A model generated the notes under the pieces. It ran no database searches. It saw only the letters and a program-made list of their open reading frames with translations, and was not told the DNA's origin. The position numbers were made by a program, and so were the translations under genes. From positions 22,402,208 to 22,466,207 of the forward strand of contig NC_081214.1 in NCBI RefSeq assembly GCF_902713425.1: a stretch of DNA of 64,000 nucleotides, given 5' to 3'. Shown here piece by piece: positions 24,401 to 35,399 of this stretch; positions within the stretch are counted from its first letter, which is position 1; each line of letters begins with the position of its first letter. The stretch comes from Acipenser ruthenus. Lineage: Eukaryota > Chordata > Actinopteri > Acipenseriformes > Acipenseridae.

Positions 24401-26886
24401 AATCTAAGTGAAAATGGTAAGCATAAAAATAAAATGTTCCTTTTTTATGCACGGTATGCAAGTTTTTCTGCCTGTCCCGTTGAACCAGAACATATTGTTC
24501 TATCTTGTGTTGTTGTTGTAGGTTTTCTGCTTGATACGTGGTTTAAATCCTATTTGTACATTTTTTTTTTTTACAGCCACTGTGTGTAGTGCTGATACCC
24601 CGACCACTGTAGCTCCAGTGACAAATATAACGACTATAGCTCCAGTGACGAATGTAACAACTGCGGCTCCCACCACTACTCCTAAGCCAACTCCAACCCC
24701 AAAACCAGATAAGGAAACCTACAAGGTTTCCAGGGGCAATGACACATGCCTGATTATCACCATGGGACTGCAGCTCAACTACAGCACCAGTGCCCAGGTA
24801 CGGGACGGCACAATCATTTATTTAATCCAGGAAATGTCCTTTCCTGGTGAACTGCAGTGCAATCCTAAAACCTCCCGATGCATTTAAATATATCTCCACA
24901 CATTACTAATACGCTCCAGCTGGATATTTCTATACAGCTGCAACTTTTCTAAGAGGCTAAGAGTACAGGAGAGGCTGTGTCGGGGGGCTGTGCCCAGCAC
25001 ATATGGGAGAAAGCACTGGGGTATCTAGCTTGAATTCTTGCGTGTGTTGAAGAAATGAAATGTGGTATATGTTGCTCCCTATTTGTTTAGTTGATTTATT
25101 ATGTTTTTTTATTTTAGGCACCGTGGGAAGTGAAGAACATTGACCCCAATGTAACCACTGCGTCAGGAACCTGTGGGAATGACACCTCCACCATAACGCT
25201 GAATGAGAACAACACCATTTATCTTGTTTTCTCCTTCGCTAAAGTAAGTCCTTTAGCTGTATCTGAACAATGTAACTGTATGAATTGTTCATATGTTAGA
25301 GGCCAAATATGCATTCCGATAATGCAACTGTCTTTTTGACCGGATGCATTGTAATGCTAATATTCAAAGATTAATGCAATGTTGGTAACCGTGTCTTTAT
25401 TTATTTATTTTTTTTAAACAGCACAGTTCAAAGACATTCTATCTTAAAGGAGTGAATGTAACCACAATTGTCAATGGCTCTGGTAAGTCAAATGAAATGA
25501 ATTGCGTTTCTTTAAGACTTTACAGTTGAGTTCCATCTAAATAACATTGTCCAGTTTCAGAAAGATGCTTGTTTATGGCAAAGCTATACATTGTTCTTCT
25601 AAGTGGTTTAGCGTGCAAATATACGTGGAGCACTGTCACTAGAACCAGGTGCATTCCTTCTGATATACAATTCAAAATCCACGTCGTGGATACAAGGACA
25701 AGCATATTGGAATAGGTTTTAAAACGAGGAGCTTTGTGGAAGTGAAAATGTGGCAGTATGGATGGAGCATGCTTCATTTACATACCTTTATATATATTTA
25801 TTCAATGTATCTTGAATGTTTTAGCACAACAACTTGGAATTAACAACAATCTAAGTTACTGGGAGGCAACCCTGGGCAGCTCCTACATGTGCAACAAGGA
25901 CCAGGTGTTCAAGGTTACTGACAAGCTCTTCATCAACACATATGATCTGAGGGTGCAGCCTTTCAACGTGACCAACGGAGAATATTCTACAGGTATGTTC
26001 TGGAGATCTCTATCAAGTAAACTAGGGGTTATGATGGGTGGATCATTCACTATATTCTGTACAACCTGCAAAAGTGATGCTTTTTATATTCAGTGCATAA
26101 AAGACAAATGGCTTAGCAGCTGACCTTACAACTACAGTATGAGGCCACCTTTGAGAGCCAAGTTTCCTGATTTTTATTGCATGAGAGTAGCTTTTATTTA
26201 CTTCATGCTAATATTGGACTCTGCTTTTGCCCAGATAAAGTAAGATATTAGTGGTGCAGGTGAATCAAGACGTAGCTTTGCCGTAGTGTACGAGCCATGA
26301 AGTTGGATTGTACATAGTTAGCTCGCTGGATTTTAAACTTGGGATGTGTGTTACTTTTAATGGTCATGGGTGATGTGCTAACAAAATATTAAACATTCCA
26401 AAAAAAAAAAAAAAAAATCAATGTGTTCAGTTAACAATATCCGAGTTAAAATGCTCTAAGTAAGTAACTGAACCTTGCTATTACAATGGACAGTCAAACA
26501 CACTCTTTCTATTTGAACTAAACTCAAGTTGTCCTGAAAGCCATGTCTTATGTCTTCTGTGTAGCTGTCACTTTTAGAAAAAAAGGGTGTTGTAAAAATT
26601 TGGTTCGTTTTTACCCTCCTGTTTTTTGCATTCCTAAAATCAAAACACAAAAAAGAATGTGCTTTTATTAATTTATTTAATTTTTTCAATACGCAATCTA
26701 TTTCTTTTTAATTACATTTTTATGCATACTTTCTCTCTGTCTGCAGCCCATGAGTGCTCACTGGACGACAGCAGCCTTCTGATTCCAATCATTGTTGGCG
26801 CTGCCCTGGCAGGCTTGATTGTCATTGTTGTGATTGCTTATTTGATTGGTAGAAGAAAGACCTACGTCGGATATCAAACCCTTTAA
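18483..26886 (+). CDS. LAMP2: LAMP2, lysosome-associated membrane glycoprotein 2 (2B form)
   Basis: Heavily glycosylated type I lysosomal membrane protein. Exons: 18483-18528, 22915-23033, 23796-24009, 24255-24416, 24577-24797, 25118-25243, 25422-25482, 25825-25992, then terminal exon 26747-26886 (2B), giving 418 aa (human 410). The first exon encodes most of the signal peptide ([16 protein letters not shown]). Two luminal domains are separated by a Thr/Pro hinge in exon 5 ([14 protein letters not shown]). There are many N-x-S/T sites and eight luminal cysteines; the last lies in the terminal exon. Exon 8 carries the family signature SYMCNKDQ and LRVQPFNVT. Exon 8 ends in phase 1, as every alternative last exon requires. 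The 2B tail ends [11 protein letters not shown], a YxxPhi lysosomal sorting signal. It lies on the same strand as CUL4B and converges with ATP1B4. Confidence 0.95.
18529..22914 (+). other. LAMP2 intron 1
   Basis: A 4.4-kb intron with the 39-bp minisatellite (20253-20533) and, just after it, a short open stretch described separately. The rest is AT-rich with no exon-like sequence. Confidence 0.7.
20253..20533. repeat. 39-bp minisatellite, seven units plus a partial
   Basis: Seven units in exact 39-bp register (20253-20525) followed by the first 8 bases of an eighth. Each unit carries CACTGGCAC, CCGAGCCGTGAGGGCT and GGGGTGCTTCT. The first unit is the most diverged and the last units are identical. 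Because 39 is a multiple of three and the unit lacks stops in several frames, long artificial open frames appear on both strands. Confidence 0.97.
23155..23217. repeat. (TGTA)n/(CTAT)n compound microsatellite
   Basis: About eight GTAT units followed by CTAT/CTGT units, in LAMP2 intron 2. Confidence 0.9.
26747..26886 (+). CDS. LAMP2: LAMP2 alternative terminal exon 9B
   Basis: After acceptor CTGCAG it encodes [14 protein letters not shown], a transmembrane helix and the tail [12 protein letters not shown] before TAA. This matches the human 2B form (tail RRKSYAGYQTL) more closely than 2A or 2C. Its 3' UTR follows, with AATAAA at 27382 and 29382-29387. Of the three terminal exons it is nearest the common exons. 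Confidence 0.93.
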
Positions 26887-29800
26887 AGTGATGAAAATCA
26901 TGAAACCAGCTAATCACCCCGATGGTTTCGTTCTGCAATCTCACAAAATCACTTTGTGTTTTTTTCTTTTTTTTTTTCACTCCACGGAGCAAGTGCAGGT
27001 TCTGTTTTTGTAATTGACCAGTCTGAGCTAAACTTTCTTCAGACAAACGGGCTAGATCTTTGACTTGTAGTATGGAAATGTGCAGAACAGTTGATCAGCT
27101 GCAATCATTAAAAGTATGAATCTCTTGAACTTAAGCAGAGTGTTAAATATTACCCACAGCTCTTTATTTTTTTTTAATGACTTGATTAACCACTTATAAC
27201 CCACAATATTTTTAACAATCTGCGAGATACATTGAACCTGCACTTGTCTCCTGTATAGTTAGCCCTTTGTTTTAATTTCTTTAATTCATCCGTGTACATC
27301 TATAACTCAACCTTTATTTTTTAGCATCTCTACACTTAAATTTGGAAGTTGTACATGTTATTTTATTTCACTATATACTGTAATAAAAAAATATATAAAG
27401 GGTGTTTGCCACTGTATCCATGCTGCAAATATATAATAGACAAACAATAGTGAATTGGCCATGTCTATATTTAGTTTAGCCTCCCTGATATGGGAGAGCA
27501 GAGTACTGCAGATGAGGATACTTTGCTACAAAAACACTCCTGTGCAATTGTAGGGCATTGTTCATTGCTTTCCTACTGTCATGTGCACTTTTGAAGCTGG
27601 CTTAACTTTAAGCTTACCAAATTCCTAATGTGGTGGTGTATTTTGTAATATTAAAATATACGACAAGACTAGAAGTCATTGTCGTCTTTTGATGTAACAA
27701 TGACAACAAAAATAATCAAAACAGTAAAAAGCTGTGTAGCCAGTGTTCAGATCTAGCTTTATTTCAGTATAGCACTGCAGTTACACTCTGTAAATAGAGA
27801 GAGGTTAATGTGTTTTATATGTATTGAAGGATTGTTTTGGTTGTTTGGTGCCGACCCAAACGCTTCTCACTCTGGCACAAATGCGGAACGTGAAGGTTGA
27901 GTTATAGCTTTTGAAATGTTGCAGTGACCTGCTGGAATTTGGTTGAAAAGGGACTTCTCATAGTAACTAGCAAATATTAGCCTTTATTACCATGATCCCT
28001 TTTAAATAGATAGATACAGTTTAACACCTCCTTATTCTAAATTTGATTTGACATGAAATGCACTTACTTGCTTTAACACAGATGTCATTCGTAACATTTC
28101 ATAATGTGTTTAAAATAGCTGCTGCTGCTTTTATGATGCCAGCATGCCTCACTGCAACATTTAGTCTTTTGATTAGGGAGAAACATATTTAAACTGGTCC
28201 AGTTCCAGCCAACCATGGGATCATAAAAGGAATTTGTGTGTTTTTTGTCTGCACATGTATATATTCGTTTTTGCACGGATCTTGTGTCATGTGTTCTTGC
28301 AGTGACCAGTGCGCTGATGCCTTTCTGTTTTTTCTTTTGCAATATTTCTAAATCGTATAAAGTAACTTGCATGCCCCATTTCCACACTGTTTTAAGGGAA
28401 TATTAAACGTACAGGGTCCTTAATTGCTAGGCAAGGTCGTAACGGTTTTGTTGCAGGAGTTGCTGTGTTCACTTTATTGCAGCCAGCGCTTGGTGAACCT
28501 GTTTCAGTACTGTAAGTTTTCACTTAAACTGTTCAGGGGTCCTTGAGAATACTAATTTTCCATTCTGTGTTTTAACACTTATTACTTTTACAGCTGTAAG
28601 ATTTGCAGGGTAAAGTAACTGACTTTCTATATATCCATGTCACAGTACACAAATTCTGTCCCTGTTTAAACAGATCAGTCATTTAGCAGCTGTCATAAGA
28701 TACTGCTGTTCAGTTTTGACATGTATTGCCCTTTTAGTGTTTTTATGGATATTGTTTTTATTACAAAGGCTGTACAAAACAAGAAGGGATATACATTTAT
28801 TTGACTGCATATCCTTGCAAATCTCTGTGCACAAAATATCTCAACTCATCTGTTGCTGTTGCAATGCCAGTCTAACCTGTGCTTTATTTAAAGTCCGCGT
28901 TCCTATGGTAACCGAGCAGAACGGGGGACCAGTCTCTTTGTTACTGATTTCATCACTTTGTTGAATACAAAAGGGTGCAGCTTTTGAATACAAAAGTGCT
29001 CCTCTTCTCCAGTGAATACGAATCTTAAGAGCTGAGGTTGTAAAAATGTTTGGCAAGTGTTCATAGGAAAGGCATACAGGTGGTCACACCTTTTTTTAAA
29101 TTGTTGCTTTGCATCAGCCTGAACTTTTAGAAAGTGCTCTGGGGGCCTTGGCTCTCATTAATCTTGGTTGTATTGTGCTTTTTGAAGTTTGCATTTAGCT
29201 CTAAAACTTGGATTATGTGTGCAGTGTTGACTCTGCTTTTGGGAATATAATGTAGCTCAATGTTTGTTTCATTTTAACGTTAAGATGGATTTTCCTTGTA
29301 GAAATGCATTTTGAGTCTTGCACAAGGTTGCTTTCCTCCCCTGAAGAATCTGACACCTTTTTTTTGTACATAAGTTGCCCTAATAAAAACTTTAGAGACT
29401 GTTTTGATGGAATTAAGAGCTTTTTTGTTTTGTTTTGTTTTGTTTGAAACATTATTGTGAATTAAACAGTGCTGTTGTTTAATCAAAAAACACATTCTTT
29501 AACAACACATTCCTTAATCTGTGAACGGGGTCCCAAGATGTAACTAGGCTGGGTACCGGCACAAACTTTTCTTCATAGCTGTAAATTTAAACAATCAGAA
29601 ATACAATACTGTTGTTCTGCATATTCATCATGGCTTTGTATAAACAGCTTTATTTTCAGAGGAAATAGTTTGTGAAACTCCCAAATGATTCCATACTAAA
29701 ACTAAATGATTCTACATTCTTTAAACACTGGCAGACTGGGATAGGGATGTGTTTGACGTTGCATCCACTTGGGTGCACAGCCATTCAAGCAGGGTTTTTT

Positions 29801-30247
29801 AGTAGTTCAGTTTAATTGCATTTGTAAGATATTTAAGATTCAGAGTCAATGAGACGTTCTTCATGAGAATCAGACTTTGCAGTGAAAGTACAGCGTGTTT
29901 GCGCCCTGTCACTTGAAAAAGAAAAAGGGAAAAAGAAGCCAGTACTGTAGTTACACTGTAATGTTTTTTTGGAAGCTTATTGCCGAGGTTTCCTAACCTC
30001 GCTTTAATAAAGTGAATTTCTTTATCCCTTCCTAATGTATTTTTTTTCACATTTCTGAGTCTTCAAAGGTCACGCAACTCAAATTGTATTCTCAAAATTG
30101 GGCTACTAAAAATGTTTGTTGGTTTTGCTAGTTTAGGTTATAAAGAGTTTTACATGTTAAGCATATTGGCTTTTAATGGTTTAGTACTTTTTTTTTTTTT
30201 TTTTTTTTTTTAATTTTGCTTTCGCATTACTTTTCATCCATATCCAG
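26887..30247 (+). other. LAMP2 2B 3' UTR and intron before exon 9A
   Basis: AT-rich non-coding sequence serving as 3' UTR for 2B and as intron for 2A and 2C. AATAAA signals are seen near 27382 and at 29382-29387. A T run of about 25 at 30188-30212 precedes exon 9A. No recognisable additional exon was found. Confidence 0.6.
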
Positions 30248-30390
30248 CTGAAGATTGCTCTTCTGATAAAGAAAACTACATTGTGCCCATAGCGGTCGGA
30301 GTAGCCCTGGCAGTTCTAGTTATTATAGTGCTGGTGGCATATCTTATTGGGAGGAGTCGAAACCGCAGCGCTGGATATGAGCAGTTCTGA
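30248..30390 (+). CDS. LAMP2: LAMP2 alternative terminal exon 9A
   Basis: After acceptor ATATCCAG it encodes A-EDCSSDKENYIVPIAVG, a transmembrane helix and the tail GRSRNRSAGYEQF before TGA. The GYEQF end and IVPIAVGVALA identify it as the 2A form, the receptor for chaperone-mediated autophagy in mammals. The mammalian basic KHHH stretch is replaced by RSRNR. The exon is in phase with exon 8 (143 nt plus one carried base). A poly(A) signal AATAAA lies at 30747-30752. Confidence 0.92.
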
Positions 30391-31415
30391 AACAGTGGAA
30401 GGGCTTGGAATGTTCCTCGTTGTCAGAGCTAGCACCCAACAGTGCCTTTGCATTGGGGGCAGGAACACGATGCTTTCAATAGTAACGTAATAATGACTTG
30501 ACCCTTTTTATTTTTATTAACAGAATTGTGTAATGGAAGACCTGAATTATGTAATGCGTTTACTGAACCTGCCACTTCAAATGAATGGGGAAATATGTAA
30601 TCAGCAAGTAATCAAATACATATAAACAAGAAATTTCAGTAAATGGGGAAAGTCAAATTCTAAATCTTAATTGAATTGCTTATATAAGAGTTATTGGGAC
30701 ATAATTTGAAGTATTGCTAAACCTGAAACTAATGATTTGCATCTCTAATAAAACTATAGTTTAATAATGAAGAAATGAGCCCAGTTCGTGTTCTGTTCAT
30801 GTTTTGTGTTTAGAGGCGGTTTATAAAGTCCTGCGTTCATTATTTTAAAGCTGTATATTTTAAATGATTTATTTGTGTGGCTCCTGCTGTTGCTGTGTTT
30901 TGATGTTTCAGAAGTTCAATGCAAAATGTGCTTGTTTGTAAACTATTTTTTTGCAGGATTACTTTAATTTCATTGTCTTTTTTTTTTTACTGCTTGATAG
31001 CTGTTTGCCTTCCAATGTTTTGTTTCATTATCACTGAATTTCAATGACCACCATTTAGTTTTTTACTGCATTTTGTTATGGCCTATAATTTGCTCAATAA
31101 ACCTAATTTTCTACCTTGTATGTGTGGCATGCAATGAATTTAAGTCATAATTCTTTGGTATTCATTTTAATAGGTGGGGAAAAGCAACCAAGCAAAATTG
31201 GGATTTTATATTAAAAAAAACAAAATACTAATAAAAAGGTGTGTCTTGATTCATCAGGTGTGTGTGCATTGTAACAGCATGTGTGCAATTGTTGCTTGCA
31301 TCGACAGGAACAGGACATTATGAGCGACTGACCTGCTAGCATTCTTAAAGGGTTTAGTGGCCTCTTCATTTTCTCTCTTGTGCTGACTGACCCTCTTCTC
31401 TGTCTTCTGTCACAG

Positions 31416-31558
31416 CTGTGGAGTGCTTCTTGGACTCTGACCTGAGCTTTCTTGTGCCTGTTGCTGTCGGGGTGGCTTTGAGTTTCCTAATCATCCTTGT
31501 GCTAATCTCTTACCTGATTGGGAGAAGGAAAAGTCGCACTGGCTACCAATCCGTATAA
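31416..31558 (+). CDS. LAMP2: LAMP2 alternative terminal exon 9C
   Basis: After acceptor GTCACAG it encodes A-VECFLDSDLSFLVPVAVG, a transmembrane helix and the tail GRRKSRTGYQSV before TAA. The tail matches the human 2C form, linked in mammals to lysosomal uptake of RNA and DNA (RNautophagy/DNautophagy). It is in phase with exon 8 and is the most distal of the three. Confidence 0.93.
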
Positions 31559-34500
31559 CCCTTCTTTGCTGTGGCTTCTGCTGCTGCTTCTGCTAACACC
31601 ACTATAATTCTGCTTCAGTCTATTACTAAAAGTTGTAACAGGTCTCCACACTGCTGTCAGGGAGGGCAAAGGAGTCGGTTCTGGAGCAGTTTGTGGCTCC
31701 TAACATGGTGGTGTTTTTATATAGATGCTCAAATACCTGGAACCAGTTAACATTTTACTGTATGTATGTATTTATTTATTATATTGGTTAAGTCCCAAAA
31801 TTTTCTTTTAGTAGATAAAAAGCAGAAATATATATATCACAAAACATTTATTTGAACTTTTTTTTAGAAATTCCGTCTTTGAAATGTTATTTGGCAAGGG
31901 CATGCTTTCTCAAAAATATAAAAGGAAGTCAAAATAAACAATAGCCACTCTGTGTGTGTAGTATATACCATTTTTTAAAAAATATTCATCAATCTTAAAG
32001 GTAGTGGACAAGAAATGTGGGAGGCAAGCAATGGAAATGTGTTGACTTTTATATCCTATACAGTACGTAATACCCTCCCTTCAGCAGAACGCAGGTTCAG
32101 TGCTTGCCTGAGTATAGCATCAGCACACTGCGTCCATATTATCCTGTGAGATGTTAGCATAAAATTGAATTTTAATAGTCATCTTCACAAATGCTAGTCT
32201 TTGCCTTCATCTAAATATGCTGTGCTCAATTGTTCTGTATGTAAACAGAAAAGCTGATTCCACTCTTGGAAACATACAGTAATAAGAGCTTCAAATAGTG
32301 ATTCAGATATATATTGGTGGAGTCTGACAATCAGTGCTTGTTGGGTAGAACATGCAGGAATCGTAGGTGTGACTATACTGTGTACAGGTAGCTACAAATT
32401 GAATGATTTTGACCCAAACATAGAGCCTGCAGAGACTGCTCTCACAAAACTGGCTCCCAAAGGTTTCTGGGTCCTCTTGAAAATCCTGCTGTTCTGTTAA
32501 CCCTGGATGATACCCCTGCAGCTGATTTGTTTGTTTTTGACTCTGTTAAATCACATGTATATAATCCCGCACTCTTTTATGAGTTGAAAGTACAGAGGGT
32601 GGAACAGGACAACTGAACAAACAAAAGCTGTATCTGATCATGCCTGATTCTAGGTGCAGCGATTGCACGGTCGTCCTTATCTGTGCTAGCTTTTTATAGT
32701 GCACAAAAATATTCATTTACTACAATACAATTATAGTACATTTCATTTTTTTTTCAGGTTACTTTGCCTTCCCAGTTGGGTTATTCAAATATAAAACCTG
32801 TCTATGCTGGAATCCACAGATGAATATACCTGTATGCATTAGCCAGCTGCAAGATATCCAAAGGTTTTATAACTTTATTTCAGTTTTGAAGGATGCTCTA
32901 AACAAAAGCTGTAAATCTTTCACTTGTATACAGACCAACTGTTTTGAGATGAACCACAACAACAACAAAAACATGCATATTGCAAAATAAACCTGAAATG
33001 GACAACCAGCTTTGAAAATGTCTTTTTGGTCAACGAATGGAAGGTTGGGGATGATTCGTTTTGGCAGATGGACTTTTATCAAGTGGTTTTGCTGGTGTGT
33101 TCCTGCATTGAGAGATGCAGTTCTCTCAACCATGCTTGAAATATGTATTTTGCCCCTCTCCAGTCACCACTGAAGTCAGTTCTGAATGCACTTGTGCGTT
33201 TATGTATTTAGATCAAACCCGTTTCAACTCCTTGCTCAAGAGCTTTTGGTTCCTGAATAAATAAATACAAAGTTGAGCTTCTTTTACAGAACTTTGTGTG
33301 TGTGTGTGTAACATGTATTTTGAAAACCTGTTTCAACTCAAGGCTGAGATTGTCATGCTTTTGTTTATTATTCCACGCTGTAGAACGTTTGTGCCTGTGA
33401 AATACGAAATTGTAAACTCACAGTGCCCCCTTCTGGTTTTAATACTTTATTGCACCAATCTTTTTGCAATTTGATAATACAAAGAGAGTAGACACTTCTT
33501 TCAGATTAGTTTATTTAGTTCAGCCTTTGATTGTGCATATTATTATTATTATATAAATATGGTACATATTTCTCACTCAAAAACTAAATTATGTACCATC
33601 CCCATCTTTCAACATTTCAAGTATGACTAAACAGTAAGTGGAGCTACACAACAGCATCTCATACAAAGAAAATTGTATCTTTTAATAGAGCCTTAGAAAC
33701 CACGCCAACATTAAAACCCGAATTCATAGTTTCAAATTTAATTTAAAAATGGGAATCCTGTAAAACCAAAGCAAACCTTATAAATGTACTGGCCAGCTAC
33801 CAGCTACTCGCTACAATAATCCTGGGGTCTGCCGATAACTACTGACAGCAATCCCCAGCTTTAGTCATAATAAAATGTATGAGTGAACATGGCATTCATA
33901 TAACCACTGTTAAATTCAACGAAACTGAATCCACTGGTTACAGATTACAAGGTAGTTTAAACTGGCCACACCCACTGCTGCCCATTGCTTCAACACCCTA
34001 TTAATCACAGTATTAAACAGTTACCCCTTCACTGCTCTAGAACACTACAGAACAAAGGCACAATCTAGTAATTGAAAAAAAGTCATCTCCCTGGATGAAG
34101 TAAAATTAGCAGGGCTTTTTTTTTGCTTGAAAATAAATGAATGCATGAACCAAAAGCATGGAATTAAGCTTGACCTGTGTCCATATATGGACTGCCACTG
34201 CTTGCATCTATCGGCATGCTGTTTACAGCACAAGATCATATGGTGCAGTAAACTCCTGCTTGCACAGTGGTATATAATAGTATAGGGGTCGTGCCTTCGG
34301 TAAGGAAGCATTCAGACTCTACAGCGGTCTGTCCCAGTTTTATTCACAATCACTTCGTAGCTTTCCTGGTCATGAGTTTGGATACCTGGAGCAGGTATAA
34401 GCGTTCCTATGAAGTACCAGGACCGTATCGTTCAAAGTTAATATGGAAACGGTCTAAACGTGCTCTTCATGTGGTGTGAGCAGCACGGGCCCCTAAAGCG

Positions 34501-35399
34501 CTGTAAACAGCTGAAACGAAGGGCCCGGTTCATGCAGTTCTTCACGCTGGAGAGAAGCTGAGGGGTATTTAAAGTTGTGAGCGTGTCAGGGTATCAGGGG
34601 CAATGCTGAGTTCAAGGTCAGCTTTGCTTTCTGAATTGCAACTTGAAATGCCCGTCAGCGTTTACCTGCAGCTGGATTTGTTGAAATTGCTGGTAAGTAT
34701 AAGTAGCGCTCATGATGTTGTCTTTGTGTGAATGTAAAGCTGTTAAAGGGACTGGTTACAGCCAGACAGGGAGCCAGGAGGGTATCCTCTCACAGCTCTG
34801 CCAGAGAGCAACCTCCATCCCCACCGGAACTGCCCCAGCCTGCCTGCCCTTCAGTCCAGGGACTCCCTCAAACACACCTGCATGACCTACCCCACAAAAT
34901 GGGAATTTCTGATTAACATATTTCAATAGCAAATACAAATACATCAATGTTGTTTTAATACATTCAACATTTGTAATTTATTCTTGACAAATGACATGCC
35001 CTTTTACATTGGGAGACAAACTGTCCTAGGATAGTAACTATTATAAGTACATATACACTGTATATTCCTATATCAGTAGCTTCCTAGTGTTCATTTTTCA
35101 ATCATATGTGCTTTTAACCATTTAGTCTACTGACCATGTGCTTAGTGTTTCTTGTAAGGTTTTATCTGGTGATACAGTACATGTCGCTGTAATTATTTGG
35201 TTAACATATTATTAATACTGTCAAGTTTATAACTCCTTTCTTTGTACGTCGATACAAAGAGCTATAAAGCCACGCTGGACTGGCTTTGGAAATGTTACCC
35301 AGCGAAACACAAGGATGGAGTCTCGATGCCGCAGATCCAGATGGTCCCCCTCTTGGGAATATGTTGGTTCTGCTGCTGCTGCTGCCCGGCGAGTCAGCG
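31559..35399. other. Converging 3' regions of LAMP2 and ATP1B4
   Basis: Probable LAMP2 2C 3' UTR (AATAAA candidates near 31935 and 33257) meets the ATP1B4 3' UTR, whose minus-strand AATAAA lies at 34977-34982 about 420 nt past its stop. A short exon-like open stretch at 34603-34692 is reported as a finding. Otherwise no gene was recognised. Confidence 0.5.
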
